Assembly (NCBI GenBank): GCA_963730315.1
Contig: CAVSRD010000012.1
Location: 62,001-126,000 of the forward strand
DNA length: 64,000 nt
Reading direction: 5' to 3'
From: VRUE01 sp963730315
GTDB lineage: Bacteria > Actinomycetota > Thermoleophilia > Solirubrobacterales > 70-9
Position numbers and translations under genes: made by a program. Within the stretch, counting starts at the first letter, position 1. Each line of letters opens with the position of its first letter. Below are positions 45,627 to 53,976 of the stretch, in pieces. Under the pieces are notes generated by a model. The model did not search any database, had not been told where the DNA came from, and saw only the letters and a list, made by a program, of their open reading frames with translations.

Positions 45627-46336
45627 CCGTCGACCAGCCGGTAGCCGACGCCCCAGCAGTTGACGACGAAGCGCCCGTGCTCGGGGTCGATTTTGCGCCG
45701 CAGCCGGCTCGCATGCGAATCGAGCGTCCGCGTCTTGGCCGACGTACGGTAGCCCCAGACCTCGCCGAGCAGCTCGCGCTTCGAGAAGACGCGTTGGGGA
45801 TCGGCGGCGAGCGCCCGCAGCAGCGAGAACTCTTTGTTGGAGAGCTTGACCGGGCGCTGCCCGACCCAAGCCCGGCGCCGCGCCGGGTCGACGACCAGCT
45901 CGCCGACCCGCAGCGGCCCGTCGCGACGCTCCGTCCGGCGCCGCAGCACCGCCCCGATTCGCGCCCGCAGCTCCGGGTAGTGGAACGGCTTCACCAGGTA
46001 GTCGTCCGCCCCGAACTCGAGCCCGCGCACCCGGTCGTGCTCGGCGCCGCGGCCGCTGAGCACGATCACCGGCAGGCCCGGGTCGAAGCGCGAGGCGATC
46101 CCGTCGGCCTCGCGTATCTCCTGCAACACGTCGAGGCCCGAGGCGTCGGGGAGCGCCAGGTCGAGCAGCATCAGGTCCGGCTGCTTGTAGCGGCAGAGTC
46201 GCAGCGCGTCGGAGGCGCTGGGCGCCGGCAACGCCTCGAAGCGGTCGGCGACCAGGTGGCCGCAGAGCAGCTCCAGGGTGGCGGTGTCGTCCTCGCAGAC
46301 GACGACGCTGGCGATCTCGCGTCTCTGGGGAAGCAC
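45623..46336 (-). CDS. OmpR/PhoB-family response regulator
   Basis: A 237-residue regulator. The receiver domain has the acidic pair CEDD, phospho-acceptor Asp in LMLLDLALPDASG, Ser in VIVLSGR and the Lys in DDYLVKPFHYPE. The DNA-binding winged helix includes KLSNKEFSLLRALA, RELLGEVWGY and VVNCWGVGYRLV. It begins at GTG 46336 and heads the operon that contains the kinase and Tad genes, which makes those genes its likely targets. Confidence 0.92.
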   Translation of the reverse strand: MLPQRREIASVVVCEDDTATLELLCGHLVADRFEALPAPSASDALRLCRYKQPDLMLLDLALPDASGLDVLQEIREADGIASRFDPGLPVIVLSGRGAEHDRVRGLEFGADDYLVKPFHYPELRARIGAVLRRRTERRDGPLRVGELVVDPARRRAWVGQRPVKLSNKEFSLLRALAADPQRVFSKRELLGEVWGYRTSAKTRTLDSHASRLRRKIDPEHGRFVVNCWGVGYRLVDG

Positions 46337-46384
46337 CCTCTACCAAGGGCGCAGCGACGGAAACTCTCCCCCCTGCCGGGCCGA

Positions 46385-49042
46385 CTACTTCGCGGCGACC
46401 GCGGCCTGGGCGGCGGCGACGCGGGCGATCGGCACCCGGAAGGGAGAGCAGCTGACGTAGTCGAGGCCGGCCCGGTGGAAGAAGGCGACGCTGTCGGGGT
46501 CGCCGCCGTGCTCGCCGCAGATGCCGAGGCCGAGCTCTGGGCGGGCGGCGCGGCCGCGCTCCACCGCGGTCTCGACCAGCTCCCCGACCCCGTCGACGTC
46601 GATCGTCTCGAAGGGGCTGCGGCTGACGATCTTGCGCTGCAGGTACTCGCTGAGGAACCTTCCCTCCGAGTCGTCGCGGGAGAGGCCGAGGGCGGTCTGG
46701 GTGAGGTCGTTGGTGCCGAAGCTGAAGAACTCGGCCCGCTCGGCGAGCCGGCCGGCGATCAGGCAGGCGCGGGGCAGCTCGATCATCGTGCCGACCTTGA
46801 AGGGAACCGGCTCCCCCCCGGCCCGCTCGGCAGTCTCCGCCGCGGTGCGCTCGACCAGCTCGCGCATCGCCGCCAGCTCACCCTCGTAGTCGACCAGCGG
46901 GATCATGATCTCCAGCTCCGGGGCGCTGCCCTCGCGGTCGCGCAGCACCGTCGCGGCGGCGACGATCGCCCGCACCTGCATCTCGTAGACCTCGGGGAAC
47001 TCGATGCCGAGCCGGCAGCCGCGCGTGCCCAGCATCGGGTTCGTCTCCTCGAGCTGGCGGACCCGGTGCAGTTCGTGCTCGAGGCGGGCGACCTCGGGCC
47101 CGCGCCCGGTCGCCAGCTGCCGCTCGATCTCCGCCACCAGCTCCTCGACCCGGGGCAGGAACTCGTGCAGCGGCGGGTCGAGCAGCCGGATCGTCACCGG
47201 CAGACCGGCCATCTCCGCGAAAAGCCCTTCGAAGTCGGCCCGCTGCAGGGGCTCCAGCTCGGCCAGGGCGGCGCGGCGGCGCTCCTCGTCCTCGGCCAGG
47301 ATCATCCGCTTCATCGCCGGCTGGCGCTCGCCGAGGAACATGTGCTCGGTACGGCAGAGGCCGATTCCCTCGGCGCCCAGGCGGCGCGCTTTCGCCGCGT
47401 CCTCGGGCTGGTCGGCGTTGGCCCGCACACCGAGCCGGCGCAACTCGTCGGCCCACTCCAACACGGTGCGGAAGCGCTCGTCCAGCTCGGCTTCGACCAG
47501 CGGCACGTCCTGGGTCGTGACGATGCCACTGCTGCCGTCGATAGCGATCGACTCCCCCTCGCGCAGGAGGCGGCCATCGACCCGCATCTCGCGCGCCTCG
47601 AGGTCGATGTCCAGGGCGGAGGCCCCGCAGACGCAGGGTCGGCCCATGCCGCGCGCCACCAGGGCCGCGTGCGAAGCCTTGCCCCCCTCCGAGGTGAGGA
47701 TGCCGCGGGCGGCGTGGAAGCCGGCGACGTCGTCGGCCTCGGTGAAGGGCCGCACGAGGATCACCGCGGCGCCTTCCCCGGCCCGTTCCACGGCGCGCTC
47801 GGAGGCGAACGCCACCTCGCCCTTGGCGGCGCCGGGGGAAGCCGGAACGCCGTGTGCCAGCGGCGCCACCTCGAAGTTGGGGTCGAAGGCCGGGTGCAGG
47901 AGCGCCTCCAGCTTCGAGGCGTCGAGCTTCGCGATCGCCTCCTCACGAGTCAGGGTGCGCTCGCCGACCATGTCGACGGCGACCCGCACCGTGGCCTGCG
48001 GCGGCCGCTTCGCGTTCCGCGTCTGCAGCATGAACAGCGTCCCCTCCTCGACCGTGAACTCGACGTCCTGCATGTCGCGGAAGTGGCGCTCCAGCGCCTC
48101 GACGATCTCGACCAGCTGCCGGTGGGCCTCGGGCAGGATCCGCGCCATCTCGTCGAGGTCGGCGGTATCGCGGGTGCCGGAGACCACGTCCTCGCCCTGG
48201 GCGTCGAGCAGGAAGTCGCCGGACGGATAGGGCTCGCCGGTGATCTCGTCGCGGCTGAAGGCGACACCGGAGCCCGATTCGAGGCCCTTGTTCCCGAAGA
48301 CCATCTGCTGCACATTGACCGCGGTGCCCCAGTCGTCGGGGATGCCGTTGAGGCGGCGGTACTCGATCGCCCGCGCCCCGTTCCAGGAGCGGAAGACCGC
48401 GGCGACCGCCTCGCTCAGCTGGTCGCGCGGCGCCTGCGGGAACTCGCGCCCCGTCTGCTCGGCGAAGATCCGCTTGAAGTCCCCGACCAGCCGGCGCAGG
48501 TCCTCCGCCCGCAGGTCGGTGTCGAGGGTGACGCCGCGCTCGGACTTGACCGCGCGGATTGCCCGCTCGAACAGCATCCCGTCGATCCCGGCGACGACGT
48601 TGCCGAACATCTGCACGAAGCGGCGGTAGGAGTCCCAGGCGAAGCGCTCGTTCGCGGTTCGCTCGACCAAGCCGCCGACCGCCTCGTCGCCGAGGCCGAG
48701 GTTGAGCACCGTGTCCATCATCCCCGGCATCGACTCGCGCGCGCCCGAGCGGACCGAGACGAGCAGCGGGTCGGCGGGGTCGCCCAGCCGCTTGCCGGTC
48801 TCCTCCTCCAGCTTTGCCAGCGCCGCATCGAGCTGCCCCTCGAGCCCCGGCGGGAAGTCGCCGCCCGCCGCGAGGAAGGCGACGCAGGCCTCGGTCGTAA
48901 CCGTGAAGCCGGCGGGCACCCGGATCGGTGGCCCGAGCCGCGCCATCTCGGCGATGTTGGCGCCCTTGCCCCCGAGCAGGTCGCGCATCTCCTTCGACCC
49001 CTCGGCGAACCGGTACACGTACTTCGTTTGAGCGGCCGCCAT
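46385..49042 (-). CDS. ppdK: Pyruvate, phosphate dikinase
   Basis: PPDK interconverts pyruvate, ATP and phosphate with phosphoenolpyruvate, AMP and pyrophosphate. The 885-residue chain has the N-terminal nucleotide-binding region (LLGGKGANIAEMARLG), the phospho-His swivel domain GGKASHAALVARGMGRPCVC, and the C-terminal PEP barrel with FSFGTNDLTQTALG and LGICGEHGGDPDSVAFF. ATG 49042 has no clear Shine-Dalgarno. It may act in gluconeogenesis or PPi-based glycolysis and would supply PEP for the shikimate and peptidoglycan pathways. Confidence 0.96.
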   Translation of the reverse strand: MAAAQTKYVYRFAEGSKEMRDLLGGKGANIAEMARLGPPIRVPAGFTVTTEACVAFLAAGGDFPPGLEGQLDAALAKLEEETGKRLGDPADPLLVSVRSGARESMPGMMDTVLNLGLGDEAVGGLVERTANERFAWDSYRRFVQMFGNVVAGIDGMLFERAIRAVKSERGVTLDTDLRAEDLRRLVGDFKRIFAEQTGREFPQAPRDQLSEAVAAVFRSWNGARAIEYRRLNGIPDDWGTAVNVQQMVFGNKGLESGSGVAFSRDEITGEPYPSGDFLLDAQGEDVVSGTRDTADLDEMARILPEAHRQLVEIVEALERHFRDMQDVEFTVEEGTLFMLQTRNAKRPPQATVRVAVDMVGERTLTREEAIAKLDASKLEALLHPAFDPNFEVAPLAHGVPASPGAAKGEVAFASERAVERAGEGAAVILVRPFTEADDVAGFHAARGILTSEGGKASHAALVARGMGRPCVCGASALDIDLEAREMRVDGRLLREGESIAIDGSSGIVTTQDVPLVEAELDERFRTVLEWADELRRLGVRANADQPEDAAKARRLGAEGIGLCRTEHMFLGERQPAMKRMILAEDEERRRAALAELEPLQRADFEGLFAEMAGLPVTIRLLDPPLHEFLPRVEELVAEIERQLATGRGPEVARLEHELHRVRQLEETNPMLGTRGCRLGIEFPEVYEMQVRAIVAAATVLRDREGSAPELEIMIPLVDYEGELAAMRELVERTAAETAERAGGEPVPFKVGTMIELPRACLIAGRLAERAEFFSFGTNDLTQTALGLSRDDSEGRFLSEYLQRKIVSRSPFETIDVDGVGELVETAVERGRAARPELGLGICGEHGGDPDSVAFFHRAGLDYVSCSPFRVPIARVAAAQAAVAAK

Positions 49043-49071
49043 TGGGGGGATTCTGCCGGTTCGGGGGCCGC

Positions 49072-50523
49072 TCAGCGAAGTACCCGTCCGAGCAGGTCCA
49101 CGTACTGCAGGGTGTGGCGGTTCTCGAGGAACGCCTTGCGCACCCTCTCGTGCGCGGCGAGGCCGATCTGCTGCGCCCGCTCCGGGGCGTCGAGCATCTC
49201 CAGAATCGCCGTACCGAACGCCTTCAGGTCGAGCGGGTTGGACAGCAGCAGGCCGGTGACGCCGTCCTCGATCTGATCGAGGATCCCCCCGGTGGCACTC
49301 GCCACCACCGGACGCCCCTTCCACATCGCCTCGGTCACGGTCAGCCCGAACCCCTCCTTGAGGCTCTTCTGCACAATCACCGAGGCCTGGCGCTGCAGGG
49401 CGTTGACGACCGCCGCGTTCTCGTCCAGATCCTGCATCGGCAGGCAGGCCAGGTGAACCCGGGACCGCAGCTCGTCCGGGAGCCGGCGCCACTCGGCTTC
49501 GACTTCGGTGAGCACGTCGGCGCTGTCGGGGTCGTCGGCGACCGAGTTGAGGCTGGGGCCGGCGAGGATCAGGTGGGCGTCGCTGCGGCTCGACGCGATC
49601 TCCGCGAAGCCGCGCAGCACCCCCACCGGGTCCTTGAGCCGGTCCCAGCGCGACACCTGCACGACGAGCGGCGTGTCGGCGTCGGGGAGCTGGCCGAGGC
49701 TGACCACCTCGCACCTCCGCTCGACCCGCTGGGGCGTCCCATCCGCCGCTTCGAAGACGGGCTCTCCGCCCTCCTCGCCGCCGGCGAGCAGCCCGACGTG
49801 GCGCAGGATCGCCCGCACCTGCCCGGGCTCCATCTCCTGGTTCTTGGGCGACATCGCGTTGATCGAGGGTGGGACGACCGCGGTCACCATCTCGCGGCAG
49901 TAGTCGGGGACGTAGGCGTCGCGCGAGAACACGCAGGCATCGGCCTGCCTGACGTAGGGCTCGAGGAAGTCCCAGGCGGCGGCGCTGTACCCGTTGCCGT
50001 CGTCGGCGCCGATGTGACAGCGCCAGATCACGGTTCGATCCGACTCGATGATGTGGGGGATGAGTCCGGCGGTCTGCGGATCGTGCAGGAAGACTACGTC
50101 GCGCTGGGCGAAGCGCTCCAGCACCGCCTCCGCGTTGGCCCGGCTCACCCGCTCGTAGACGGCTCGCTCCTCCTCACCCAGCTCGCCACCGTCGCCCAGC
50201 TCGCCATGCAGGAGGTTGTGCAGTCGCTTGGTGAGGGTGAAGAAGTCCGGGTTGCCGTCGATCGTCAGCCAGCGCATCCCGACGCCGACGCCGCGGGCGA
50301 GCCCCACCCACGACCAGAGCATCTCGGCGACGCCGCCGCCGGCCGAGGTCGAGTTGACGTTCCAGACTTCGCGCCCGGTCAGCATCTCCCCGGCACGGCC
50401 CAGCCCGGCTTCGAGCTCGCTCCAGTCCTCGTCGTCGATCAGCCCGCGCATCCGCTCGAGCGAGAGGGGCGGGACGTCCACCTCCCTTGCGACTGGTGGA
50501 GCCTTTAGGTCCCTTGCGCCCAT
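49072..50523 (-). CDS. treT: TreT-like trehalose glycosyltransferring synthase (GT4)
   Basis: A GT-B glycosyltransferase of about 483 residues from ATG 50523. TreT joins NDP-glucose and glucose to make trehalose. Family blocks are VWNVNSTSAGGGVAEMLWSW, TLTKRLHNLLHGELGDGG, FLHDPQTAGLIPHIIES, the IWRCHIGADDGN motif and the donor-site segment KEGFGLTVTEAMWKGRPVVA. The open frame continues 119 codons upstream into a DUF192 region without a stop, so the product could be a fusion. The ATG at 50523 gives the usual family length. Confidence 0.85.
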   Translation of the reverse strand: MGARDLKAPPVAREVDVPPLSLERMRGLIDDEDWSELEAGLGRAGEMLTGREVWNVNSTSAGGGVAEMLWSWVGLARGVGVGMRWLTIDGNPDFFTLTKRLHNLLHGELGDGGELGEEERAVYERVSRANAEAVLERFAQRDVVFLHDPQTAGLIPHIIESDRTVIWRCHIGADDGNGYSAAAWDFLEPYVRQADACVFSRDAYVPDYCREMVTAVVPPSINAMSPKNQEMEPGQVRAILRHVGLLAGGEEGGEPVFEAADGTPQRVERRCEVVSLGQLPDADTPLVVQVSRWDRLKDPVGVLRGFAEIASSRSDAHLILAGPSLNSVADDPDSADVLTEVEAEWRRLPDELRSRVHLACLPMQDLDENAAVVNALQRQASVIVQKSLKEGFGLTVTEAMWKGRPVVASATGGILDQIEDGVTGLLLSNPLDLKAFGTAILEMLDAPERAQQIGLAAHERVRKAFLENRHTLQYVDLLGRVLR

Positions 50524-50880
50524 GGTCGTTTGTTCCGAATCTCCCGCGCTCGCCGACGAGCAACTCTCCGTGCCGAAGAGAGTAGCTGACGGAAGCTCGA
50601 GCACCGCAGCGGCGCCGCGGTGAAAGACAACGCGCCGCGGGGGAACGCGGCGGCGGTAGGCGAGCACCCTGCCGCGCCGGTCGAGAAAGGCGAGGTCGAG
50701 CGCGAAGCGCATGCCAAAGGTGTGGACGCTGGAGCAGCGCGGGATCAGCAACCCGGTGCCGGCCTGTTCGCGGTCGAGGCGCGAGAGGCCGAGCAGGCGG
50801 GTGCTGAGGCCGGCGGCAAGGCGCACGCGGCGGCCGAGGACCGTCGTGGACGGGAGACGGCGCAGCCGGCGGCAGGTCAT
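50524..50880 (-). CDS. DUF192-type domain in frame with treT
   Basis: About 119 codons from ATG 50880 read as a DUF192 domain: LSTRLLGLSRLDREQAG, then IPRCSSVHTFGMRFALDLAF and LDRRGRVLAYRRRVPP. DUF192 proteins are small, mostly exported proteins of unknown role. Here no stop separates the domain from the TreT-like glycosyltransferase. It is either a true N-terminal fusion or a separate gene whose stop was lost to an indel. In an alternative frame a TAA lies just inside treT, near 50505. Its start overlaps the start of the divergent PfkB gene. Confidence 0.6.
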
Positions 50881-51844
50881 GATGTGTCAAGTGCGCAGCC
50901 CGTCCGTTTCTCCCCCCCGCGGCGGCAGGGTCGCGGTCTTCGGCCCCCACCCGATGCTCTCGATCACGATCGAGGCGCTGACCGCGGACGGCGGCGACGA
51001 CATCCACGCCCACGCGGCCGGCCAGGGCGTCTGGGTGGCGCGGATGGCGGCCGAGCTGGGTGCCGAGGCGACGCTCTGCGGATTCGTCGGGGGCGAGATC
51101 GGAAATGTGCTGCGGCCGCTGCTGGAGCGGTTCCCGTTCGATCTGCGGCCGATCGAGACCGCCGAGTCGAGCGGCGCCTACGTCCACGACCGCCGCAGCG
51201 GCGAGCGGGTGCCGGTCGCGCAGAGCGCCGCGATGCCGCCCTCCCGCCACGAGGTCGACGACCTCTTCTCGATCGCCTGCGCGGCGGCGCTCGACGCCGA
51301 CGTGCTCGCGGTCTGCAACGCCTATCCGGGGGAGGCGCTGCCGCTTGAGATCTACGGCAGCCTGGTCGCGGACGCCCGCGACAACGGCACGCCGGCCGTC
51401 ATCGACCTGTCGGCCCCGCGGCTCGACAGCGCTCTGGAGGGCAGGCCCGAGCTGGTCAAGATCAATGACTGGGAGCTGGCCCAGTTCGTCGAAGCGCCGG
51501 TCGACACCGAGGCCAGGATGCGGGCGGCGACCGAGCGCCTGCTGGAGAAAGGGGCGACGGCCGCGATCGTCACCCGCGCCGCGCAGCCCGCCCTGGTGGT
51601 GCGCGGGGACGCAACCTGGGAGCTGGTTCCGCCGCGCTTCGAGCGCGGCGCCCGCGAGGGCTGCGGCGACTCGATGACGGGCGCCCTCGCTGCCTGCATG
51701 GCGGCCGGCCGCGACTGGGAGGAGACGCTGCGGATCGGCGCCGCGGCGGGCGCCGCCAACTTCCTCCGCCACGGACTGGGCAGCGCCTCGCGGACGGTGG
51801 TCGAGGAGCTGGCCCCGCGGGTCGAGCTGCACCGGCTGGACTAG
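50879..51844 (+). CDS. PfkB-family carbohydrate kinase
   Basis: A ribokinase-fold kinase of 321 residues. The N-terminal region has the sugar-binding AAGQGVWVARMAAELGAEA segment in place of the usual GGKGxNVA. The C-terminal signature is EGCGDSMTGALAACMA, with the catalytic Asp in a GCGD rather than GAGD context. INDWELAQF marks the ATP-side helix. It most resembles hexose-phosphate kinases such as 1-phosphofructokinase, but the substrate cannot be fixed. Start ATG 50879 follows GGCAGG; a GTG four codons later is also possible. The stop shares the palindrome CTAG with the convergent PHP gene. Confidence 0.82.
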   Translation: MMCQVRSPSVSPPRGGRVAVFGPHPMLSITIEALTADGGDDIHAHAAGQGVWVARMAAELGAEATLCGFVGGEIGNVLRPLLERFPFDLRPIETAESSGAYVHDRRSGERVPVAQSAAMPPSRHEVDDLFSIACAAALDADVLAVCNAYPGEALPLEIYGSLVADARDNGTPAVIDLSAPRLDSALEGRPELVKINDWELAQFVEAPVDTEARMRAATERLLEKGATAAIVTRAAQPALVVRGDATWELVPPRFERGAREGCGDSMTGALAACMAAGRDWEETLRIGAAAGAANFLRHGLGSASRTVVEELAPRVELHRLD

Positions 51845-52566
51845 AACGGCACGTCCAGCTCGCCGCCCTCGACGATGGCGCGGGGGGCGGTCTCCACGAC
51901 CCAGTCGACGTGCGGGGCAATCGCCCCGGCCGCGCGCAGCTTCTCGAAGGCGGCCGCCAGGTGGACGGGCCGGCCGCCGTGCGAGGAGTGGGCGTCGCTG
52001 CTGAGGACGTGGACGAGGCCCCGCTCGGCGAGGGCCAGCATGCCCTCGGCGGTGGCCTCGCGGAGGAAGAAGTCGGCGGTCGCCTGGATCAGCGCGCCGG
52101 CCTCGACCAGCCGCGCCATCCGCTCGAACATGTCGGACGAGACGTGGCGCTCGGGGTGGGCGATCAGCGAGCGGTGACCGCGCTCGGCCAGCTGCTCGAC
52201 GCGGCGCTCGAGGCTGTCGCCGAGCGGGCCGGGCGCCGGCTCGAGCAGCACCCAGCGCCCCGAGCCGAGCGAGATCCGCGCCAGCTCCTCCTCGCTGAGC
52301 GCCTCGACCGCGGTCTCGGCGACCTCGCCGCCCTGAAGGACCGAGATCGGAACGCGCTCCTCGCGCAGGTGCGCGTTGAGCGCGGCGACCCGTCCGGCGA
52401 CCTCCTCGATGCGGACGTCGTGGTCGTGGCGGATGTGGGGCGTCGCGCAGACCGCCTCGATCCCGTCCCCCGCGGCCTGGCGCGCCATACCGGCGCTGTC
52501 GCGCAGGTCCAGAGCCCCGTCGTCGACTCCGGGGAGGATGTGGCAGTGCAGGTCGACCAAGCGCAA
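51841..52566 (-). CDS. CpsB/YwqE-type PHP-domain protein tyrosine phosphatase
   Basis: A 241-residue PHP metalloenzyme. Metal ligands are visible in DLHCHILPGVDDG at residues 5-17, CATPHIRHDHDV near 41, the GGEV segment, LIAHPERH and the C-terminal LSSDAHSSHGG. CpsB-type enzymes dephosphorylate tyrosine kinases that control capsule or exopolysaccharide export. No cognate BY-kinase is in the window. The start codon appears to be TTG 52566. Confidence 0.86.
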   Translation of the reverse strand: MRLVDLHCHILPGVDDGALDLRDSAGMARQAAGDGIEAVCATPHIRHDHDVRIEEVAGRVAALNAHLREERVPISVLQGGEVAETAVEALSEEELARISLGSGRWVLLEPAPGPLGDSLERRVEQLAERGHRSLIAHPERHVSSDMFERMARLVEAGALIQATADFFLREATAEGMLALAERGLVHVLSSDAHSSHGGRPVHLAAAFEKLRAAGAIAPHVDWVVETAPRAIVEGGELDVPF

Positions 52567-52656
52567 AACCTATTTCAGGCGTCGCCGCACAGGGGCACGC
52601 AGCTACGATGACAGGCATGATCCAGCAGCTGCTCCTGCCGGGCTTGCGGGGGCAGA

Positions 52657-53136
52657 TTGGGCTTCAACGTGAATAAGAAGACGACCCGCAGAGGCAACTA
52701 CGAGTCGGGCTCCGACTACGTGCTCGAGTACGGCGAGCTTCGCTTCGCCTTCAACGAGGGCGACTTCGGCCAGCGCGTCGAGCAGGCCGCGGTCAAGCTC
52801 GGCTTCGTCCAGCAGGGGCTGAGCCGCGGAGAGCTGGACGACCTGCTCGACCTGGCCGTGAACGGCGAGATCGCCGAGCCCTGCTCGAGCCTCGGCGTCC
52901 ACATCAACGAGAACTGGGAGGACCTGGTCGGCCCCGCCAACCGCAGCCTCGTCCACTGGCTGCGCCGCCTCGTCTTCCGCGGCGCCTGGCTGGACCAGCG
53001 GGTCAAAGAGGGCGAGCTGGACGTCGTCTTCGACGAGCGCAGCCAGACCTTCGGCTACGTCCAGCCGGAGCGCAGCAACGAGCTGATCGAGCTCTCCCGC
53101 GAGCCCTCCTGGCGCCGCATCGCCTACCGGCGCTAG
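52657..53136 (+). CDS. Conserved protein of unknown function
   Basis: I do not recognise this protein of up to 159 residues. It begins at TTG 52657 or more likely GTG 52669 (VNKKTTRRGNYESGSDYVLE). It is acidic, predicted mixed alpha/beta, with no signal peptide or membrane segment. The run GELRFAFNEGDFGQRVEQAA and several Trp residues (ENWEDLV, VHWLRRLVF, AWLDQRV) suggest a compact folded domain. It is divergent from the PHP gene and convergent with the Rho-like gene, so it is probably transcribed alone. Confidence 0.68.
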   Translation: MGFNVNKKTTRRGNYESGSDYVLEYGELRFAFNEGDFGQRVEQAAVKLGFVQQGLSRGELDDLLDLAVNGEIAEPCSSLGVHINENWEDLVGPANRSLVHWLRRLVFRGAWLDQRVKEGELDVVFDERSQTFGYVQPERSNELIELSREPSWRRIAYRR

Positions 53137-53153
53137 GGCCGCGCCGGGGTTCC

Positions 53154-53954
53154 CTAGCTGGGCCGCTCGACCGCGGCCACCACGGTGAGCGTGCCGTTGG
53201 CGGCGCCGAGGCCGGCGTCGAACAGCTCGCGGGCCTCGTCGCGACCGGCGAAGGACTCCGCGAAGCGCGTCAGGGAGTCGATCAGGACGATCACGTCCTC
53301 GCCGCCCTCAGCCCGCCGCGCCGCCTGGGCGAGGGCGTCGTCGGCGTGGCGCGCCTGCCCGGCGGAGACGATCTCCGCCCGCGGGGCGTCGCGCTTCCAG
53401 TCGGCCAGCTCCTCGGGGCTCGGATCGACCAGCAGGGCGATCGGGTCGGGACCCTTCGAAGCGCCGGCCAGATCGGCGGCCAGCTCGCGCAGCAGTGCGG
53501 TGCAGCCCTCGCGGCTCTCGGCGTAGACGATCGCCCGGCGCCCCGGCACCGGCGGCAGCAGCAGGTCGTGGACCCGGACGCTCTTGCGGCGGCGGCCCCA
53601 GCGGCGGCGGCGGCGTTTGCGCTTCGGACGCGGCGCGGCGGCCTGCTCGGCTGCAGCGGGCTCGGCCTTCGGTTCCGGCTTGGGCTTGCGGCGGCCCTCC
53701 TCGCGCGGCGGGCGCTCCCGCGGCTGGCGGGGCTGGCGCCCCCGGCGCCCCTCGCGCGGACCGCGCTCGCGCGGCTGGCGCCCCCGGCTGCGCGACTGCT
53801 CGCGCTCCGGCTTCGACCCGCCGGCGCCGTTGCCGTCTGCCAGCTTCTCGATCAGCTCGGCGCGGCCCAGCATCCGGTAGCGCTCGATACCGGCATCGGC
53901 GGCGAGGGCGTGCAACTCCGCGAGGTGCTTCGACTCGAGCTCGGACCTGTTCAC
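53154..53954 (-). CDS. Truncated Rho-like protein lacking the P-loop
   Basis: A 266-residue protein in three parts. Residues 1-40 form a Rho N-terminal SAP-like domain (SELESKHLAELHALAADAG). Residues 41-135 are an Arg/Pro/Glu-rich linker with a block of consecutive basic residues. Residues 136-266 follow the Rho ATPase core: PPVPGRRAIVYAESREG, LLVDPSPEELADWKR, the Walker B-like DVIVLIDSLTRFAESF, and GLGAANGTLTVVAAVE. The Walker A site, AGKT in Rho, is replaced by REGCTA, and the cold-shock RNA-binding domain is absent. It is unlikely to be an active helicase. It could bind RNA or modulate Rho. It starts with GTG 53954, 22 bp after glpD. Confidence 0.7.
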   Translation of the reverse strand: MNRSELESKHLAELHALAADAGIERYRMLGRAELIEKLADGNGAGGSKPEREQSRSRGRQPRERGPREGRRGRQPRQPRERPPREEGRRKPKPEPKAEPAAAEQAAAPRPKRKRRRRRWGRRRKSVRVHDLLLPPVPGRRAIVYAESREGCTALLRELAADLAGASKGPDPIALLVDPSPEELADWKRDAPRAEIVSAGQARHADDALAQAARRAEGGEDVIVLIDSLTRFAESFAGRDEARELFDAGLGAANGTLTVVAAVERPS

Positions 53955-53976
53955 GAGGGCCAGGTTATTGCAGCGC

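Noticed and set aside
45677..49276. A very long plus-strand open frame (1199 codons) opposite ppdK
   Set aside because: High GC suppresses stop codons on the opposite strand. It has no family similarity and lies antisense to a clearly conserved PPDK.
51841..51844. CTAG shared by the convergent pfkB-type and PHP gene stops
   Set aside because: It is real, but TAG stops on opposite strands naturally overlap at CTAG. There is no sign that it is functional.
52615..52674. A tiny ATG-initiated plus-strand frame of about 19 codons ahead of the unknown gene at 52657
   Set aside because: It lacks a ribosome-binding site and has no conserved feature; it is not supportable as a gene.
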